Source of the DNA: Solobacterium sp.
GTDB taxonomy: Bacteria > Bacillota_I > Bacilli_A > Erysipelotrichales > Erysipelotrichaceae
DNA: 59,835 bases
Direction of reading: 5' to 3'
Assembly (NCBI GenBank): GCA_017941735.1
Contig: JAGAVW010000022.1
Span: 1-59,835 of the forward strand
Positions within the stretch are counted from its first letter, which is position 1; each line of letters begins with the position of its first letter. Positions 26,696 through 35,628 of the stretch are shown in pieces. A model generated the notes under the pieces. That model had not been told where the DNA came from, searched no databases, and saw nothing but the letters and a program-made list of their open reading frames with translations. A program made the position numbers and the translations under genes.

Positions 26696-27208
26696 ATGTA
26701 TAAAAAGAATGACCTTGTTGTATATCGACGAGATGTTTGTAAAGTGGTCGATAAAGTCAAAAGCGACATGACAGGGGAACAATGTTACATCTTACAACCT
26801 TATAACCAAATGGATGGTTCTGTTCGGATGCAGGTACCAGTTTCCAATAAAGGTGGGCATTTACGTGATGTTTTAACAAGAGAAGAAGTCTCTAATTTGA
26901 TTAAAAATGTTCCAAATATTGAATTATTGGAAGATAAACCTGCCAATATGAAGAGCCAATATGTTGCGCTTCTGAAAGAAGACAAACTCGAAGATTTGAT
27001 ACGTATTATCAAAACTTCCTATCAACGCAAAAAAGTGCGCGCCGATAGTCACAAAAAACTTGCGGCCATTGACGGGGAGTATTTAGAAAAAGCCGAACGC
27101 TATTTATTCACGGAACTTGCCGTTGCGATGGAAATGAATTACGAAGAATGTAAAGATTATTTTATTAAACAAATCTTGAAATCAAAAAAGAAAACGGTTA
27201 AAAAATAA
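26696..27208 (+). CDS. CarD-like RNA polymerase-interacting regulator
   Basis: A 170-residue protein. The first 65 residues form the RNAP-interacting Tudor-like domain shared by CarD and Mfd (MYKKNDLVVYRRDVCKV, then YILQP and MQVPVSN), and the rest is the helical DNA-binding part (LREEVS-like segment, then KLAAIDGEYLEKAERYL). CarD-like proteins stabilise open promoter complexes, especially at rRNA promoters. It has its own promoter and sits between the importer operon and a lipoprotein gene. Global role here is inferred from the family. Confidence 0.85.
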   Translation: MYKKNDLVVYRRDVCKVVDKVKSDMTGEQCYILQPYNQMDGSVRMQVPVSNKGGHLRDVLTREEVSNLIKNVPNIELLEDKPANMKSQYVALLKEDKLEDLIRIIKTSYQRKKVRADSHKKLAAIDGEYLEKAERYLFTELAVAMEMNYEECKDYFIKQILKSKKKTVKK

Positions 27209-27244
27209 GCCTCATTCTTTGGGGCTTTCATTAGGAGGGAAAGT

Positions 27245-27874
27245 ATGAAAACAATCACAAAATTAATGGTAGGCTTACTTTGCTTTGGGCAACTAATAGG
27301 TTGTGGAAGCAACAGTAACAATGCACAACCAAGTGGGTCCGTCGATGTTTCAAATGTAAAAACATTGGGTGATGCAATGGCTTTAGAAGGAGATTCTAGT
27401 AGTTCCACTTGGGATGAAAATTATTTCTATTATGAAACAAGCCCAAGTGGGGTACCCATGTTATTTATTGCGAAGAGTTCCAAAGAAGTATCCGATCAAA
27501 TTGATGAAGCTTTCGGGGAACCAGATGTGGATGTCTATGAAAGAATTATGGAGATTGCGGCACCACTTGAAATCGTTAAGATTGTTGATTTATCAAAAGA
27601 TATCCCAAGCCAAGAAGAACTAGATAAACTCATTGGAAAAACCGGTGCTGATTTACTAGCGGATGGATTCTGGCCAGGAGGTGGTTATCAATACCTCGAT
27701 AATTCCACGATGTTCTATCTCAACAAAGGAGCTTATCAATATGAAGTTGAATTCAATGAAAAGCTCGAACGAGATGATGATATGAACGAAGAAGAAGCAA
27801 TTAAACCACTCACCGTTAAAAAGGTGACCTATAGTGGCTTATCGGGTGATTTCTCCGAATATAAAATGGATTAG
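27245..27874 (+). CDS. Lipoprotein of unknown function
   Basis: A 209-residue exported lipoprotein: the signal peptide ends QLIGC (Cys20), then an Asn/Ser-rich linker. The mature part is acidic, with WDENYFYYETSPSGVPMLF and a repeated VDLSKDIPSQEELDKLIGKT-like helical segment (in pieces). No family is recognised. TTAGGAGGG precedes the ATG. It lies 36 bases after the CarD-like gene and may be co-transcribed. Its stop overlaps the convergent sirtuin gene by four bases. Confidence 0.8.
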   Translation: MKTITKLMVGLLCFGQLIGCGSNSNNAQPSGSVDVSNVKTLGDAMALEGDSSSSTWDENYFYYETSPSGVPMLFIAKSSKEVSDQIDEAFGEPDVDVYERIMEIAAPLEIVKIVDLSKDIPSQEELDKLIGKTGADLLADGFWPGGGYQYLDNSTMFYLNKGAYQYEVEFNEKLERDDDMNEEEAIKPLTVKKVTYSGLSGDFSEYKMD

Positions 27875-28599
27875 CGAACTTGAAGATGTGGAAACACATC
27901 TTTTAAGTTACCTTGAATATGTAAATCTGCCATGGCATCATAGGTCGTCGCATCTCGGTTAATAAGGACGAGTTTTTCACCATGGAAATAATTTAAGAAG
28001 CCAGCTGCTGGATAGACCACAAGGCTTGTTCCTAATACGACCAGCACATCTGCACGTTTAATTGCCTCAATTGCGCCAGCAGTTACTTTTGCGTCTAATG
28101 GTTCTTCATATAACACAACATCTGGTTTAATGATGCCACCACACTTACAAGTCGGAATGCCTTGGCTTTCTACGATGGTTTCAAGAGGATAAAAGGTATG
28201 ACATTTCATACAATAATTACGATGCACAGAGCCATGCAGTTCATAAACATGTTTGGAGCCAGCTAAGCTATGTAACCCATCGATATTTTGGGTAATGACA
28301 CCAAGCGAGCGACCGGTTTCTTCCATCTTTGCAATAAAGGTATGCGTCGCATTTGGTTTGGCATCCAAAAACAACATCCGGTCTTTATAGAAGCGGTAGA
28401 ATTCACTTGTATTTTGCATGAAGAAGGAGTGGCTAATGATGGTTTCCGGTGGATATTGGTAGGATTGGTGATATAAGCCATCTTGACTACGAAAATCAGG
28501 AATGCCACTTTCCGTAGATACTCCAGCTCCTGTAAAAAAGACAATGCGTTTTCCTTCGTCGAGAATTTCTTGTAGCTCACGTATTTGATTTTGATTCAT
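27871..28599 (-). CDS. NAD-dependent protein deacylase (sirtuin, CobB/SrtN type)
   Basis: A 242-residue sirtuin of the small bacterial type. It has the NAD-binding GAGVSTESGIPDFRS (24-38), TQNIDGLH (103-110), catalytic His122 in ELHGS, and four zinc cysteines at 130, 133, 151 and 153. It removes acetyl or other acyl groups from lysines, coupling protein state to NAD. It starts 23 bases inside the end of the WYL-regulator gene, so the two are translationally coupled, suggesting the regulator and the deacylase act together or respond to the same cue. Confidence 0.95.
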   Translation of the reverse strand: MNQNQIRELQEILDEGKRIVFFTGAGVSTESGIPDFRSQDGLYHQSYQYPPETIISHSFFMQNTSEFYRFYKDRMLFLDAKPNATHTFIAKMEETGRSLGVITQNIDGLHSLAGSKHVYELHGSVHRNYCMKCHTFYPLETIVESQGIPTCKCGGIIKPDVVLYEEPLDAKVTAGAIEAIKRADVLVVLGTSLVVYPAAGFLNYFHGEKLVLINRDATTYDAMADLHIQGNLKDVFPHLQVR

Positions 28600-29551
28600 G
28601 TCGATATTTCCTCCTTATATGATTTGCGATATCTAAAACCGCATCAATTAATTCCTGTGGTTTTAAGATCGTTAATTGCGATTCAAATTGGAGAATCCAA
28701 GAGATTAAGGTTGGGGTGATAGCGGTACGAATATTGGCGATAAAATCATTTTGATTAACTTTCGAAATGATGAGTTCTTTTCCAAATTGATCAAACACAT
28801 AATTGGCCATGGAGGCATCAAATTGAATGGTGATGGTTTGCGCTTCCCCACGATACATATGAAAGGATTTGCGTAAAAAGTCATCGAGCTCAAAAGGATG
28901 CGAAGCGCTTGGCGTAAACTCTATCGATAACTGTTCCATTTTATCAATACGGAAGGTAATGAATTGCGCATGCTTTTCATCATAGAATACACAATAATAC
29001 CAACCATTATCGGAAACAATCGCATAAGGAACATAGGTATATTTCTGTCGATTTCTTCGATATTTTTTTTGTTGGTCAATCGATAAATCATAATACTGAA
29101 AGGATGCTGGGTAACCATATTGAATCGCCCGTAATAATTGATTAATAAAACGTAATACATGATGATTTGTGGTTTTGGGTAAGTTACGAGCTTGGATGGG
29201 AGATTTCGCTTGCATGGCGAATTGTTTTTGGATTTTCTTTTGGAGTTCTTTTGTGGATTCATTCGAAAGCGCCTTAATATGTTGAATCGCATCCATGAGT
29301 AAAAAGACTTCGGCTTCATTAAAAGGATGGGCAAAATAATAACCTTGGCCTTTTCGAGTGTAATGAATGGGATAGCCACTTTCTTTTAATAGATGGAGTT
29401 GTTTATAGATGCTTCTTCGATCGGAGTGGATGCCATAAGCCTCCAGTTCACTAATTAAAGCAGGCATCGTTAAAAGATGTTCTGGATCTGTTTTTGCTTG
29501 TAAGATTTCTATCAAACGTAATAGACGTTCACTCGTATCATTTTTTTTCAT
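28577..29551 (-). CDS. WYL-domain transcriptional regulator
   Basis: A 324-residue regulator with an N-terminal winged helix-turn-helix (LITMPALIS-like segment, DRRSIYKQLHLLKESGYPI) and a C-terminal WYL domain from about 165 on, with YVPYAIVSDNGWYYCVFYD. WYL regulators sense ligands, often nucleotides or nucleic-acid fragments, and occur near both metabolic and defence genes. The gene heads a two-gene unit with the sirtuin, overlapping it by 23 bases. Upstream, TACAATATAAGGTAC-like sequence gives a -10 and an imperfect repeat that could be an operator. Confidence 0.85.
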   Translation of the reverse strand: MKKNDTSERLLRLIEILQAKTDPEHLLTMPALISELEAYGIHSDRRSIYKQLHLLKESGYPIHYTRKGQGYYFAHPFNEAEVFLLMDAIQHIKALSNESTKELQKKIQKQFAMQAKSPIQARNLPKTTNHHVLRFINQLLRAIQYGYPASFQYYDLSIDQQKKYRRNRQKYTYVPYAIVSDNGWYYCVFYDEKHAQFITFRIDKMEQLSIEFTPSASHPFELDDFLRKSFHMYRGEAQTITIQFDASMANYVFDQFGKELIISKVNQNDFIANIRTAITPTLISWILQFESQLTILKPQELIDAVLDIANHIRRKYRHESKSNT

Positions 29552-29633
29552 AAAACATTCTCGTTGTACCTTATATTGTACATCGAAAAGAAAGGGATTG
29601 GCTAGTATAAGAGTAGAAAGTGAGGAAAGAAAG

Positions 29634-30140
29634 ATGACACAAAAACAGAAAATTGTATTTAGTGAAGGTTTATTAGCGCTTGCGTATGCCTATACGTTAA
29701 GTGGCTATCAAGCAGCGTCCGTTGCGGTGGGAAGTCTTGCGATGATTCTTATGGTATCCTTTCACTCAATCGCCTCTTTAAAAAGACAATATGTTAAGAT
29801 TCTTGCGCTAACCATCGGCGAAATCCTGTTGATTCAAATCTTCCAACTTCAGAAAATAGCCCCTTGTATTTCTTTCCTCGCTTTTGCGAATGCGGTTCTA
29901 TCTTTTGTGAGTATGGAAAGCTCGCACAAGGTTGTCTATGAAACGATTAAAATGGTGATTCCTGTCATGTTGACATTTATGGTCATTGTCTTCTCTTTAC
30001 CTGGGTCGATTCTAAAATATTTCATTGCTTCCGCAAGTGAAGGATTCTTAGAAATGTTTATCCTTATTTGTTTGATCTTTACACCCATTTTAATTGCCTA
30101 TATTGAAAACTCCTTGGAAACCGAGTGGCGAAATAAATGA
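29634..30140 (+). CDS. Small integral membrane protein of unknown function
   Basis: A 168-residue protein that is largely hydrophobic, with five probable membrane segments (for example GLLALAYAYTLSGYQAASVAV and VIPVMLTFMVIVFSLPGSIL). No family is recognised. The ATG at 29634 follows GTGAGGAAAG, while an upstream in-frame ATG lacks a site and lies ahead of a TATAAG -10 box (29606-29611). It is followed by the cation-transporter gene, whose own -35 box overlaps this gene's stop. Confidence 0.75.
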   Translation: MTQKQKIVFSEGLLALAYAYTLSGYQAASVAVGSLAMILMVSFHSIASLKRQYVKILALTIGEILLIQIFQLQKIAPCISFLAFANAVLSFVSMESSHKVVYETIKMVIPVMLTFMVIVFSLPGSILKYFIASASEGFLEMFILICLIFTPILIAYIENSLETEWRNK

Positions 30141-30165
30141 CAGGAGCAAGGGAATGCGTTAGAAT
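30137..30165 (+). promoter_or_regulatory. Cation-transporter promoter, leaderless type
   Basis: -35 ATGACA (30137-30142, containing the upstream stop TGA) and -10 TAGAAT (30160-30165) are 17 bases apart; the ATG follows eight bases later with no ribosome-binding site. Confidence 0.65.
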
Positions 30166-30173
30166 TAGATAAT

Positions 30174-31373
30174 ATGATTTCGTATTTGATTAAGCGTTAT
30201 GTTAAAAACTATGAGAATATCGAAGATCCAAAGGTGCGTTATGCCTATGGATTTTTGGTTGGGAATATTGGGATTGTCTGTAATCTTTTCTTATTCTTAT
30301 TAAAAACAACCATCGGAACCTTAACGCATTCCCTTGCGATTTTATCCGATGGCTTTAATAATCTAACCGATAGTTTAAGCAATTTAATAACCATTTTCGG
30401 GTATCGCTTAGCCGCAAAACCAGCCGACCGTCAACATCCCTTTGGACATGGACGCATGGAATATATCATCAGTTTAGTCATGGTGATTTTTATCTTTGTG
30501 GTTGGTTTTGAATTATTAAAGACAAGTTTTGATCAACTCTTTCATCCTTCGGCATTAGCTTTTTCTTGGCCCCTATTTTGGATTCTATTTTTCAGTATTG
30601 GTGTAAAAGTATGGCTTTATCATATCAATCGGAAAGTAGGGGATTCGATTCATCATTTAGGCATGAAGGCTAGTGCGATGGATGCGCGCAATGATATCAT
30701 TTCAACATTAGTTGCTTTATTTGGTTTAGGAATGGGAGCCTTTAATCAAACCATTCCCTTTGATGCGTTAATGAGTATCTTGATTGGTTTCTTCATTCTT
30801 TATTCTGGTTATCAATTAATGCGTGAAATCGTAGATCGTTTATTAGGAAAATCAGCTGATGCTACGCTTGTTTCGAGTATCAAACAACAGATGTTATCGC
30901 ATCCTATGGTGAAAGGGGTTCATGACATGATGATTCATGATTATGGACCAGGGAAGTTATTTGGTTCTGCGCATGCAGAAGTAGATGCGAATGAAGATTT
31001 CTTACAAGCCCATGAAGTGATTGATCAAGCAGAACGCGAAATCTATGAGAAATATCATGTATCGATGACGATTCATCTTGACCCAATTGATACAAAAAGT
31101 GAAGAAGTAAATGCGTATCGCGAAAAGATTCAAAACATCCTACAAACCGTGGATGCCTCACTTAGCTTTCATGATTTCCGTATCGTCAAAGGGGAAGGGC
31201 ATACCAATTTAATTTTTGATGTGAGTGTTCCCTTTGAATGTAAAAAGACAAATGAAGAAATCAAAGAGGCAATTGATCAAAAACTAGAAAAGGAAAAGGA
31301 AACCCTTTATACGGTAATTACCTTTGATCGTGCCTATGTTTCAGAGAGTATTGGATCATGGCCAAACGATTAA
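30174..31373 (+). CDS. Cation diffusion facilitator (zinc/metal efflux)
   Basis: A 399-residue transporter. Six membrane segments carry the two metal sites: the HSLAILSDGFNNLTDS region near 50-65 and the HPFGHGRMEYIISL region near 88-102, followed by SIHHLGMKASAMDARND. A cytoplasmic ferredoxin-like domain begins near 210. Such carriers export zinc or other divalent metals in exchange for protons. It is somewhat longer than average because of the long C-terminal domain. The end overlaps the start of the next transporter gene by 16 bases. Metal specificity is not visible. Confidence 0.92.
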   Translation: MISYLIKRYVKNYENIEDPKVRYAYGFLVGNIGIVCNLFLFLLKTTIGTLTHSLAILSDGFNNLTDSLSNLITIFGYRLAAKPADRQHPFGHGRMEYIISLVMVIFIFVVGFELLKTSFDQLFHPSALAFSWPLFWILFFSIGVKVWLYHINRKVGDSIHHLGMKASAMDARNDIISTLVALFGLGMGAFNQTIPFDALMSILIGFFILYSGYQLMREIVDRLLGKSADATLVSSIKQQMLSHPMVKGVHDMMIHDYGPGKLFGSAHAEVDANEDFLQAHEVIDQAEREIYEKYHVSMTIHLDPIDTKSEEVNAYREKIQNILQTVDASLSFHDFRIVKGEGHTNLIFDVSVPFECKKTNEEIKEAIDQKLEKEKETLYTVITFDRAYVSESIGSWPND

Positions 31374-32221
31374 AGAGTCATCTGATGTTATTATCGGCAG
31401 CCCTTATTTGGGGTTGCGCATTTGTGGCACAAAGTGTTGGTATGGAGCACGTTGGCCCATGGACTTTTACTTGTTTACGCAGTTTTTTAGCTGGGTTTGC
31501 ATTACTTTTGTTTAGACCATTTCTTGTCGAAAAGAAAGAAAATAAAAATCATCCTAACCTTGTGATTAAGGCGGGTATTGTTTGTGGAATCTTTTTAACG
31601 CTTGCGAGCATCTTTCAACAATATGGCATTCAAACCACAACCGTAGGCAAGGCCGGCTTTATCACAACGCTCTATGTGATTTTTGTGCCTATGATAGCTG
31701 TCTTTTTAGGTAAGAAGATTTCTCTCTATAAATGGATTGCGGTTTTCCTTGCCTTAGCGGGTTTATATTTCTTAAGTATGAAAGGTTCCTTTGTGTTAGC
31801 TAGGGGAGACTTTCTTGTGGTAGTGAGCGCATTATTTTTTGCGTGGCATATCTTAGTCATTGATTATTTTATCCCGCATGTTGATGGCGTCACGATGTCT
31901 TGTGTCCAATTTTTTGTGGTAGGGATTCTTTGTCTTTTTCCGATGCTTTATTTCGAACATCCTGCTTTTACACAAATCCAATCGGCGCTTATTCCAATTC
32001 TTTATGCGGGATTATTTTCTTCGGCCATTGGCTATACCTTACAGATTTTAGGACAAAAAAACGCTGAGGCTACGGTGGCGACCATCTTGTTAAGTTTGGA
32101 GTCCGTATTTGCGGCCATAGCAGGATATTTTCTCCTCCATGAGACCTTATCTCAGCGTGAATTATTTGGTTGTGCTTTATTATTTATGGCGATGTTGATT
32201 GCCCAAGGGCAAAAAGATTAG
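31358..32221 (+). CDS. EamA-family (DMT) metabolite exporter
   Basis: A 287-residue membrane protein with ten hydrophobic segments arranged as two EamA repeats, starting LLSAALIWGCAFVAQSVGMEHVGPWTF (in two halves). Members export amino acids or related metabolites; substrate is unknown. It overlaps the cation-transporter gene by 16 bases and probably shares its message. Its stop overlaps the end of the convergent htpG gene by four bases, with no terminator between. Confidence 0.88.
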   Translation: MAKRLKSHLMLLSAALIWGCAFVAQSVGMEHVGPWTFTCLRSFLAGFALLLFRPFLVEKKENKNHPNLVIKAGIVCGIFLTLASIFQQYGIQTTTVGKAGFITTLYVIFVPMIAVFLGKKISLYKWIAVFLALAGLYFLSMKGSFVLARGDFLVVVSALFFAWHILVIDYFIPHVDGVTMSCVQFFVVGILCLFPMLYFEHPAFTQIQSALIPILYAGLFSSAIGYTLQILGQKNAEATVATILLSLESVFAAIAGYFLLHETLSQRELFGCALLFMAMLIAQGQKD

Positions 32222-34113
32222 TTGGCATTACGAATCATGAGTTCCGTAATCTTATTTGTATATTCGACAGGATTTTCAATAGGAAGTCCTTCAATTAAAC
32301 GTGCTTGGTTTAAAAGCACACTTGCATAATCTTCTAATTGTTTTGGATCTTCTTGATAAACTTTTTGTAAGGCTTTAAAGATTGGATGATTTGGATTAAT
32401 CTCTAAGATTTTGGTTGCTTTAACACCTGCATTAGCAGGGTCATGACTTAAGATACGTTCCATTTCAAGTGACAAACCATCTTCCGCAATTAAGCATACA
32501 GGCGCATCTAGTAAACGCGAAGAGATACGTACTTCTTTAACTTCGTCTTTTAAGGCGTCTTTCATAGCCGTTAAAAGGTCTTTATTTGCTTCGGTTTGTT
32601 CTTCTTTTGCCTTTTTCTCTTCTTCACTATCTAAGCCTAAATCGCCTTTTGTGATGGATTGGAATGGTTTTCCTTCATATTGATTTAACATGGAAATCGC
32701 AAACTCATCGACCGAATCGGTAAGATATAGAATTTCATAACCTTTCTCTTTGACTTTCGCAAGGGCAGGAAGTTGCGCAATTTCTTCTAGGTTTGAGCCA
32801 CAGGCATAATAGATCTTTTCTTGTTCTTTAGGCATGCCCTCTACATATTCTTTGAGAGTGACATAGCGATTTTCTTTACTGGATTTATAAAGCAATAAAT
32901 CTTTGAGTTGCTCTTGGTGCATCCCATAACTTTTATATAGGTCATATTTGAGATTCAAGCCAAAATGATCAAAGAACTTCTCGTATTCTTCTCGCTCGTT
33001 TTTCAACATATCTTCTAAGGCATTATGAATCTTCTTTTCAAGCGAAGAAGCAAGGGCTTTTACTTGGTGGTCTTGTTGCAAGAGTTCTCTCGAAATATTT
33101 AAACTTAAATCTTCACTATCCACTAAACCTGTCACAAAACGATAGCTTTCAGGTAATAGGTCTTTGGCTTTATCCATGATAAAGACACCCTTAGAGTATA
33201 ACTGTAAGCCCGATTCAAAATCGGTATTATAGAAGTTATAAGGGGTTTCAGAAGGAATAAAGAGAAGGGCAGTATAGGAAAGATTTCCTTCTACGGAATA
33301 GTGAATGACTTTTTGTGGATCCACCCAATCATTGAATTTGGATTTATAGAATTCGTTGTAATCTTCTTTACTGATTTTATTTTTATTCTTTTTCCATAAT
33401 GGAATCATGGAATTGAGGGTTTCTAGTTCTTTCGTGGAAATCGTTTTGGTATCATCGGTTGGATCTGGAATTTGTTTTGTCACTTCCATTTGGATTGGAT
33501 AGCGCACATAGTCGGAATATTTATGGACGAGTTCTTTAATCTTCCATTCTTCTAAGTAATCGGAATATTGTTTTTCCTCTGTATCGTCTTTTAGATAAAT
33601 GGTAATACGTGTGCCAATCGAATCTTTATCAATCTTGGTGATTTGATAACCATCAATACCCTGGCTTTCCCAACGATAGGCTTCTTCACTTAAGCTACTC
33701 TTGGAATCGACCACAATCTTTTTTCCAACCATAAACGCACTATAGAAACCGACCCCAAATTGCCCAATGATATCGATATTCTTGGTTGCTTTTTCCAGTT
33801 GTGCTTTGAATTCTTCGGAACCACTTTTCGCAATGGTGCCAAGGTTCGTTTCCATTTCTTCTTTGTTCATACCGATTCCAGTATCTTCAATCACTAAAGT
33901 ACGATTCTCTTTATCGACTTCTAATCGAATGGTTAAATCTTTTTTACTGACTTTGTGATTAGCATCGGTAAGGGATAAATAATAACGCTTATCTAAGGCA
34001 TCGCTCGCATTGGAAATCAGCTCACGTAAAAAGATTTCGGAGTTCGTATAAATGGAATTAATCATTAAGTCTAAAAGTTTTTTGGACTCTGCTTTAAATT
34101 GTTTTTTAGCCAT
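32218..34113 (-). CDS. htpG: HtpG, Hsp90-family chaperone
   Basis: A 631-residue Hsp90 homologue, the usual bacterial size. The N-terminal ATPase has the GHKL motifs ELISNASDALDK and DTGIGMNKEEM, then GQFGVGFYSAFMV; the middle domain has NISRELLQQD; the C-terminal dimer domain ends NKITELMIRNAN. It assists folding and stability of client proteins under stress. The start MAKKQFKAE follows AGGAGG; the in-frame TTG nine codons upstream overlaps the promoter and is rejected. No CIRCE element is seen upstream. Confidence 0.96.
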   Translation of the reverse strand: MAKKQFKAESKKLLDLMINSIYTNSEIFLRELISNASDALDKRYYLSLTDANHKVSKKDLTIRLEVDKENRTLVIEDTGIGMNKEEMETNLGTIAKSGSEEFKAQLEKATKNIDIIGQFGVGFYSAFMVGKKIVVDSKSSLSEEAYRWESQGIDGYQITKIDKDSIGTRITIYLKDDTEEKQYSDYLEEWKIKELVHKYSDYVRYPIQMEVTKQIPDPTDDTKTISTKELETLNSMIPLWKKNKNKISKEDYNEFYKSKFNDWVDPQKVIHYSVEGNLSYTALLFIPSETPYNFYNTDFESGLQLYSKGVFIMDKAKDLLPESYRFVTGLVDSEDLSLNISRELLQQDHQVKALASSLEKKIHNALEDMLKNEREEYEKFFDHFGLNLKYDLYKSYGMHQEQLKDLLLYKSSKENRYVTLKEYVEGMPKEQEKIYYACGSNLEEIAQLPALAKVKEKGYEILYLTDSVDEFAISMLNQYEGKPFQSITKGDLGLDSEEEKKAKEEQTEANKDLLTAMKDALKDEVKEVRISSRLLDAPVCLIAEDGLSLEMERILSHDPANAGVKATKILEINPNHPIFKALQKVYQEDPKQLEDYASVLLNQARLIEGLPIENPVEYTNKITELMIRNAN

Positions 34114-34138
34114 GGTTTGCCTCCTGTCGACTTTTGGC

Positions 34139-34167
34139 AATATAGCACTTCAAACTATAGAATTCAA
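34139..34167 (-). promoter_or_regulatory. htpG promoter
   Basis: On the minus strand, -35 TTGAAT (34162-34167) and -10 TATATT (34139-34144) are exactly 17 bases apart, upstream of AGGAGG and the ATG. Confidence 0.7.
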
Positions 34168-34222
34168 GTAAGAAAACAGTATAAATAGAGTATGAAAAAA
34201 TAATCAATTGAATATTATACAT

Positions 34223-34277
34223 GTTCACATAAAGTTCACTTTTCTTCTCTTTTACTTTCAGAAGAAATCATTATAAT
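34223..34277 (+). promoter_or_regulatory. Promoter region of the XRE regulator gene, with direct repeats
   Basis: TATAAT lies at 34272-34277. GTTCAC is repeated at 34223 and 34234 (11-base period), just upstream of where the -35 would be; tandem sites one helical turn apart are typical of OmpR/PhoB-type regulators. Confidence 0.4.
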
Positions 34278-34304
34278 AATTCCAAACAACAGGGGATTTT
34301 TATT

Positions 34305-34664
34305 ATGAACAAAAAGGTAAAATTCAATCAAGACGAAAAAATGGAAGGGATGCAAAAGCGTATCAAAAGCTTGCGTAAATCACTACGTTACACCCAATCC
34401 CAAATGGGCGAGATGTTAGGTGTGAGTGCACAAACCGTTTCCGGTTATGAAAGTGGTACGATTATCCCTGGTCCAGAAGCACTCTTATGTTATTGTGACA
34501 TTTTTAAAGTTGACTGTAATTACTTGTTGATGGGAATTCAAGAAAGTGCAACTACGGATTTCAGTTTCCGTGATCACGAGAAAGAATTAATTCTCAGTTA
34601 TCGTAAACTCTCCAGCAAAAAGCAAGATGCATTACGAGTATTATTAGATCGAGAAGGGATTTAA
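34305..34664 (+). CDS. XRE-family helix-turn-helix regulator
   Basis: A 119-residue regulator. After a charged 15-residue start comes an HTH_3 domain: RIKSLRKSLRYTQSQMGEMLGVSAQTVSGYESG (in two parts), with the recognition helix around AQTVSGYE. The C-terminal 40 residues are helical and could mediate dimerisation (ELILSYRKLSSKKQDAL). CAGGGGA precedes the ATG. It is a single-gene unit closed by a terminator that overlaps its stop. Regulated targets are unknown. Confidence 0.85.
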   Translation: MNKKVKFNQDEKMEGMQKRIKSLRKSLRYTQSQMGEMLGVSAQTVSGYESGTIIPGPEALLCYCDIFKVDCNYLLMGIQESATTDFSFRDHEKELILSYRKLSSKKQDALRVLLDREGI

Positions 34665-34678
34665 AATCCCTTTTTCTT
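34654..34678 (+). terminator. Terminator overlapping the XRE gene stop
   Basis: AAGGGATT and AATCCCTT pair over the TAA region, followed by TTTCTTC. Confidence 0.75.
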
Positions 34679-34688
34679 CTACTAAGTG

Positions 34689-34717
34689 TTGACCGACGGT
34701 CAGTCAAGGTATATATT
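34689..34717 (+). promoter_or_regulatory. Promoter and operator of the TetR-type gene
   Basis: -35 TTGACC (34689-34694) and -10 TATATT (34712-34717) are 17 bases apart. A 19-base near-perfect palindrome, TTGACCGAC-G-GTCAGTCAA (34689-34707), covers the -35 and spacer; its core TGACC/GGTCA is perfect. This is a classical TetR-family operator layout and predicts self-repression. Confidence 0.8.
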
Positions 34718-34736
34718 GGATTTAGATGGAGGACAT

Positions 34737-35318
34737 ATGCCAATACATCAAGATCCAGATACAAGGCGTGAAGAGTTTGTGGATGCCGCGGAAAAGTTAT
34801 TCAAACAAAATGGCATTGTTGAAACAACCATTAATGCGATAGTCAAAGAAATGGATGTTGCGAAAGGCTTGTTCTATTATTATTTCAAGTCGAAAGATGA
34901 TGTGATTGATGCGATTTCCCAAAAGTACAGTGAGGCGTTTGAGAAAACGATAGGGAAAACCCTCAAGGAAGATAGCTTTGAAGATCGTATACAACAATTC
35001 ATCAAGAATGTCATTGTCTCATTTAAAGAACTTTGGGATAACTTACATGGGGAAAAAGAAGAAATCGATTTAACGCTTTTAGCTTCGAGAAGTATGGAAG
35101 ATGCCAAAGCAATGGCTTCGAACCTATTTGAAAAGCTTTTGGAAGAGGGTATTGAAAGTGATAAAATTGAGATAAAGAATCCACGTTATTTTGCGGATTT
35201 AATGATTAGTGGCATTGTTGATTTAGTACATCAAAGCGATGTGGACTTAAATGAAGTAGAAGAAATGATTAACGAAATCATTGCGCAGACAAGAAAGGAG
35301 TCAAATCATCATGAGTGA
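34737..35318 (+). CDS. TetR-family transcriptional regulator
   Basis: A 193-residue regulator. The N-terminal helix-turn-helix reads REEFVDAAEKLFKQNGI, then TTINAIVKEMDVAKGLFYYYF, the TetR hallmark; the C-terminal ligand-binding part is helical. The ATG at 34737 is chosen because ATGGAGGA precedes it and the upstream in-frame start lies inside the promoter. It probably represses itself and the following small gene, which overlaps its end by eight bases. The ligand is unknown. Confidence 0.88.
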   Translation: MPIHQDPDTRREEFVDAAEKLFKQNGIVETTINAIVKEMDVAKGLFYYYFKSKDDVIDAISQKYSEAFEKTIGKTLKEDSFEDRIQQFIKNVIVSFKELWDNLHGEKEEIDLTLLASRSMEDAKAMASNLFEKLLEEGIESDKIEIKNPRYFADLMISGIVDLVHQSDVDLNEVEEMINEIIAQTRKESNHHE

Positions 35319-35625
35319 AATGGAAAAGTATGTTGAGATGTTCACAAAAGTTTTCAACAAATCGGTCGAGGCCTTTGAGGCAGGAACCAAAGAGTTGTCA
35401 GTCAGACTACAAAAGGAAAAGAAAAAAGTTGAATTGAAGTCCCAAATTGGACAACATGAGCGTCAAATGGCAAAGGCATATGAGCGCATGGGAGAGGCTT
35501 ATTTCAAACACCTCGAAGAAGGGGTTGAAATGGAACCAATGGATGACATCTTAGATTTGTTGCGTTCAAACAAAAAAGTCATTGCCTTACTCCAAGAGCA
35601 ACTCAACGAATTAGAAGAAAAATAA
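35311..35625 (+). CDS. Small coiled-coil protein downstream of the TetR-type gene
   Basis: A 104-residue, highly charged helical protein with heptad-like patterns (VRLQKEKKKVELKSQIGQHERQ and VIALLQEQLNELEEK). It has no signal peptide or membrane segment, and no family is recognised. It starts at 35311 with AAAGGAG upstream, inside the end of the TetR-type gene, so expression is coupled to the regulator. Operon position suggests it is the main repressed target. Confidence 0.75.
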   Translation: MSEMEKYVEMFTKVFNKSVEAFEAGTKELSVRLQKEKKKVELKSQIGQHERQMAKAYERMGEAYFKHLEEGVEMEPMDDILDLLRSNKKVIALLQEQLNELEEK

Positions 35626-35628
35626 AAG

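Noticed and set aside
34141..34304. Possible CIRCE heat-shock element upstream of htpG
   Set aside because: No TTAGCACTC-N9-GAGTGCTAA-like repeat is present.
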